13,042 nt of DNA from positions 1-13,042 of the forward strand of contig CALLIO010000149.1 of the NCBI GenBank assembly GCA_938009055.1, read 5' to 3'. The notes under the pieces are model-generated. The model ran no database searches, was not told where the DNA came from, and saw only the letters and a program-made list of their open reading frames with translations. Positions 11,795 through 13,042 of this stretch are shown piece after piece; positions within the stretch are counted from its first letter, which is position 1; each line of letters opens with the position of its first letter. The position numbers and the translations under genes are program-made. Source of the DNA: an uncultured Altererythrobacter sp. Its GTDB lineage: Bacteria; Pseudomonadota; Alphaproteobacteria; Sphingomonadales; Sphingomonadaceae.

Positions 11795-13021
11795 ATGACA
11801 CGCAGAGCCGCCATCGTATCTCCCCTGCGCACTCCAGTGGGCAAATTCCTCGGCACGCTTGCGCCCTTGAACGCGGGCGAATTGGGCGGAATCATCTTGA
11901 AAGCGCTGATCGAGCGCAGCGGAATTGACCCGGCGCGCGTCGATGATGTCGTCTTCTCCCAAGGGTATGGCAATGGCGAGGCGCCGTGCATCGGGCATTG
12001 GTCTTGGCTGGCTGCAGGTCTGCCGCTGGATGTGCCGGGATATCAGCTTGACCGGCGCTGCGGATCGGGCGTTCAGGCGGTGGCGAATGCCGCAATGATG
12101 GTCGAAACGGGGATCGCGGATGTCGTGGTCGCGGGCGGTTGCGAGAGCATGTCCAATGTCGAGCATTACTCCACCAATATCCGCAATGGCGCGCGTGCCG
12201 GTGATATGGTGCTGCATGATCGGCTTAGCCGGGGCCGTTTAATGAGCCAGCCGATCGAGCGTTTTGGCGTTATCACTGGGATGATCGAAACGGCGGAAAA
12301 TCTAGCTGCAGACTATGATATCAGCCGCGAGGCATGCGACGAATTTGCTGTGCGCAGCCATCAGAATGCAGCGGCGGCTTGGAAAGATGGCAAGTTTGAC
12401 GCGCAACTTGTGCCGGTTGAAGTCCCCCAGCGTAGGAAGGCCCCCATCACCTTCGATCATGACGAGGGGTACCGCGCTGACGCAACGATTGAAAGCCTCT
12501 CCCACTTGCGCGCCATCGAAGGCAAGCAAAACCCCGATGCTGTGGTGACAGCAGGCAATGCCAGCCAGCAAAATGATGCAGCGGCCGCTTGCCTTGTGGT
12601 GGCCGAGGACAAGCTTGAGGAATTGGGGCTTGAACCCATGCTGTGGTTCGGCGGATGGGCAGCAGCAGGCTGCGATCCTTCGCGCATGGGCATTGGCCCT
12701 GTGCCCGCGGTAGAGCGCTTGTTCGAACGGCGCGGCATGGGCTGGGATGACATTGATTTGGTTGAGTTGAACGAAGCGTTTGCCCCGCAAGTGCTGGCCG
12801 TTCTGAAAGGCTGGGGCTGGTCAGAAGACGACTCGCGCCGCGATATTCTCAACGTCAATGGCTCGGGCATTTCACTGGGCCATCCCGTCGGCGCGACTGG
12901 CATCCGTATCCTTGCCGATATGGCGCATGAAATGCACCGGCGCGATGCGAAATTCGGGCTTGAGACGATGTGTATTGGCGGCGGCCAAGGTATCGCAGCT
13001 TTGTTCGAGCGCGCGCAATAA
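11795..13021 (+). CDS. Thiolase (acetyl-CoA acetyltransferase family)
   Basis: A 408-residue thiolase that would cleave 3-ketoacyl-CoA with CoA (or condense two acyl-CoAs). The active-site residues are intact: Cys89 in LDRRCGSGVQA, NEAFAPQVLAV, His363 in NVNGSGISLGHPVGATG, and Cys393 in ETMCIGGGQG. It differs from classical PhaA/AtoB in details, such as GNASQQNDAAAA where GNAS(G/A)xNDGAAA is usual, and a Trp-rich WFGGWAAAGCDP. It therefore belongs to a less common subgroup with unknown chain preference. AAGGAA (11783-11788) lies 6 bases before ATG 11795, only 3 bp after the CoA-transferase stop. TAATG at its end overlaps the next start by one base, so the operon continues beyond the window. 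Confidence 0.92.
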   Translation: MTRRAAIVSPLRTPVGKFLGTLAPLNAGELGGIILKALIERSGIDPARVDDVVFSQGYGNGEAPCIGHWSWLAAGLPLDVPGYQLDRRCGSGVQAVANAAMMVETGIADVVVAGGCESMSNVEHYSTNIRNGARAGDMVLHDRLSRGRLMSQPIERFGVITGMIETAENLAADYDISREACDEFAVRSHQNAAAAWKDGKFDAQLVPVEVPQRRKAPITFDHDEGYRADATIESLSHLRAIEGKQNPDAVVTAGNASQQNDAAAACLVVAEDKLEELGLEPMLWFGGWAAAGCDPSRMGIGPVPAVERLFERRGMGWDDIDLVELNEAFAPQVLAVLKGWGWSEDDSRRDILNVNGSGISLGHPVGATGIRILADMAHEMHRRDAKFGLETMCIGGGQGIAALFERAQ

Positions 13022-13042
13022 TGGCAACTGAATGGGACGCAT
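13021..13042 (+). CDS. Start of the next operon gene (3' partial)
   Basis: ATG 13021 shares its A with the thiolase TAA stop and opens a frame reading MATEWDA to the window edge. Only seven residues are visible, so no product can be named. The one-base TAATG overlap indicates that it belongs to the same acyl-CoA operon. Confidence 0.6.

Overview
The window reads as ordinary chromosome of a moderately GC-rich alphaproteobacterium. The most likely group is Sphingomonadales, Erythrobacter/Altererythrobacter-like. That placement is an inference from the PabB-PabC fusion, the long RibA with an N-terminal extension, the style of the small lipoproteins and the overall similarity of the proteins. I see no transposase, integrase, phage gene, CRISPR array, tRNA or rRNA. 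The density is about one gene per kb, with many 1-8 bp overlaps.

Layout. (1) Positions 1-2045, + strand: the 3' part of a fused para-aminobenzoate synthase (pabBC), an RluA-family pseudouridine synthase and the ribosome-rescue hydrolase ArfB, joined by an ATGA and an 8-bp overlap. Ribosomal protein L33 (rpmG, 2193-2360) follows on its own, so three of these four genes serve the ribosome. (2) 2442-5762: the periplasmic lipoprotein chaperone LolA, then a highly structured non-coding stretch with four consecutive hairpins ending in a strong intrinsic terminator (3165-3348), then a PhoA-family alkaline phosphatase lipoprotein on the - strand, then exodeoxyribonuclease III on the + strand. (3) 5759-7326: GTP cyclohydrolase II (ribA), which appears to start at a CTG overlapping the xth stop codon, followed by a GNAT acetyltransferase through an ATGA overlap. 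(4) 7327-8313, - strand: an exported right-handed beta-helix protein of unknown role whose stop codon directly abuts the GNAT stop codon. (5) 8530-9327: two small acidic lipoproteins separated by a strong terminator. The first has no basic residue in its mature part. (6) 9376 to the end: an acyl-CoA dehydrogenase, a class III (CaiB/BaiF) CoA-transferase, a thiolase and the first codons of a further gene. These are tightly packed and look like a fatty-acid or branched-acid degradation operon of unknown substrate.

I do not see a clear new multi-gene system. The observations most worth a second look are the structured RNA region downstream of lolA, the CTG start of ribA, the base-free acidic lipoprotein, and the start-codon hairpin of the beta-helix gene.
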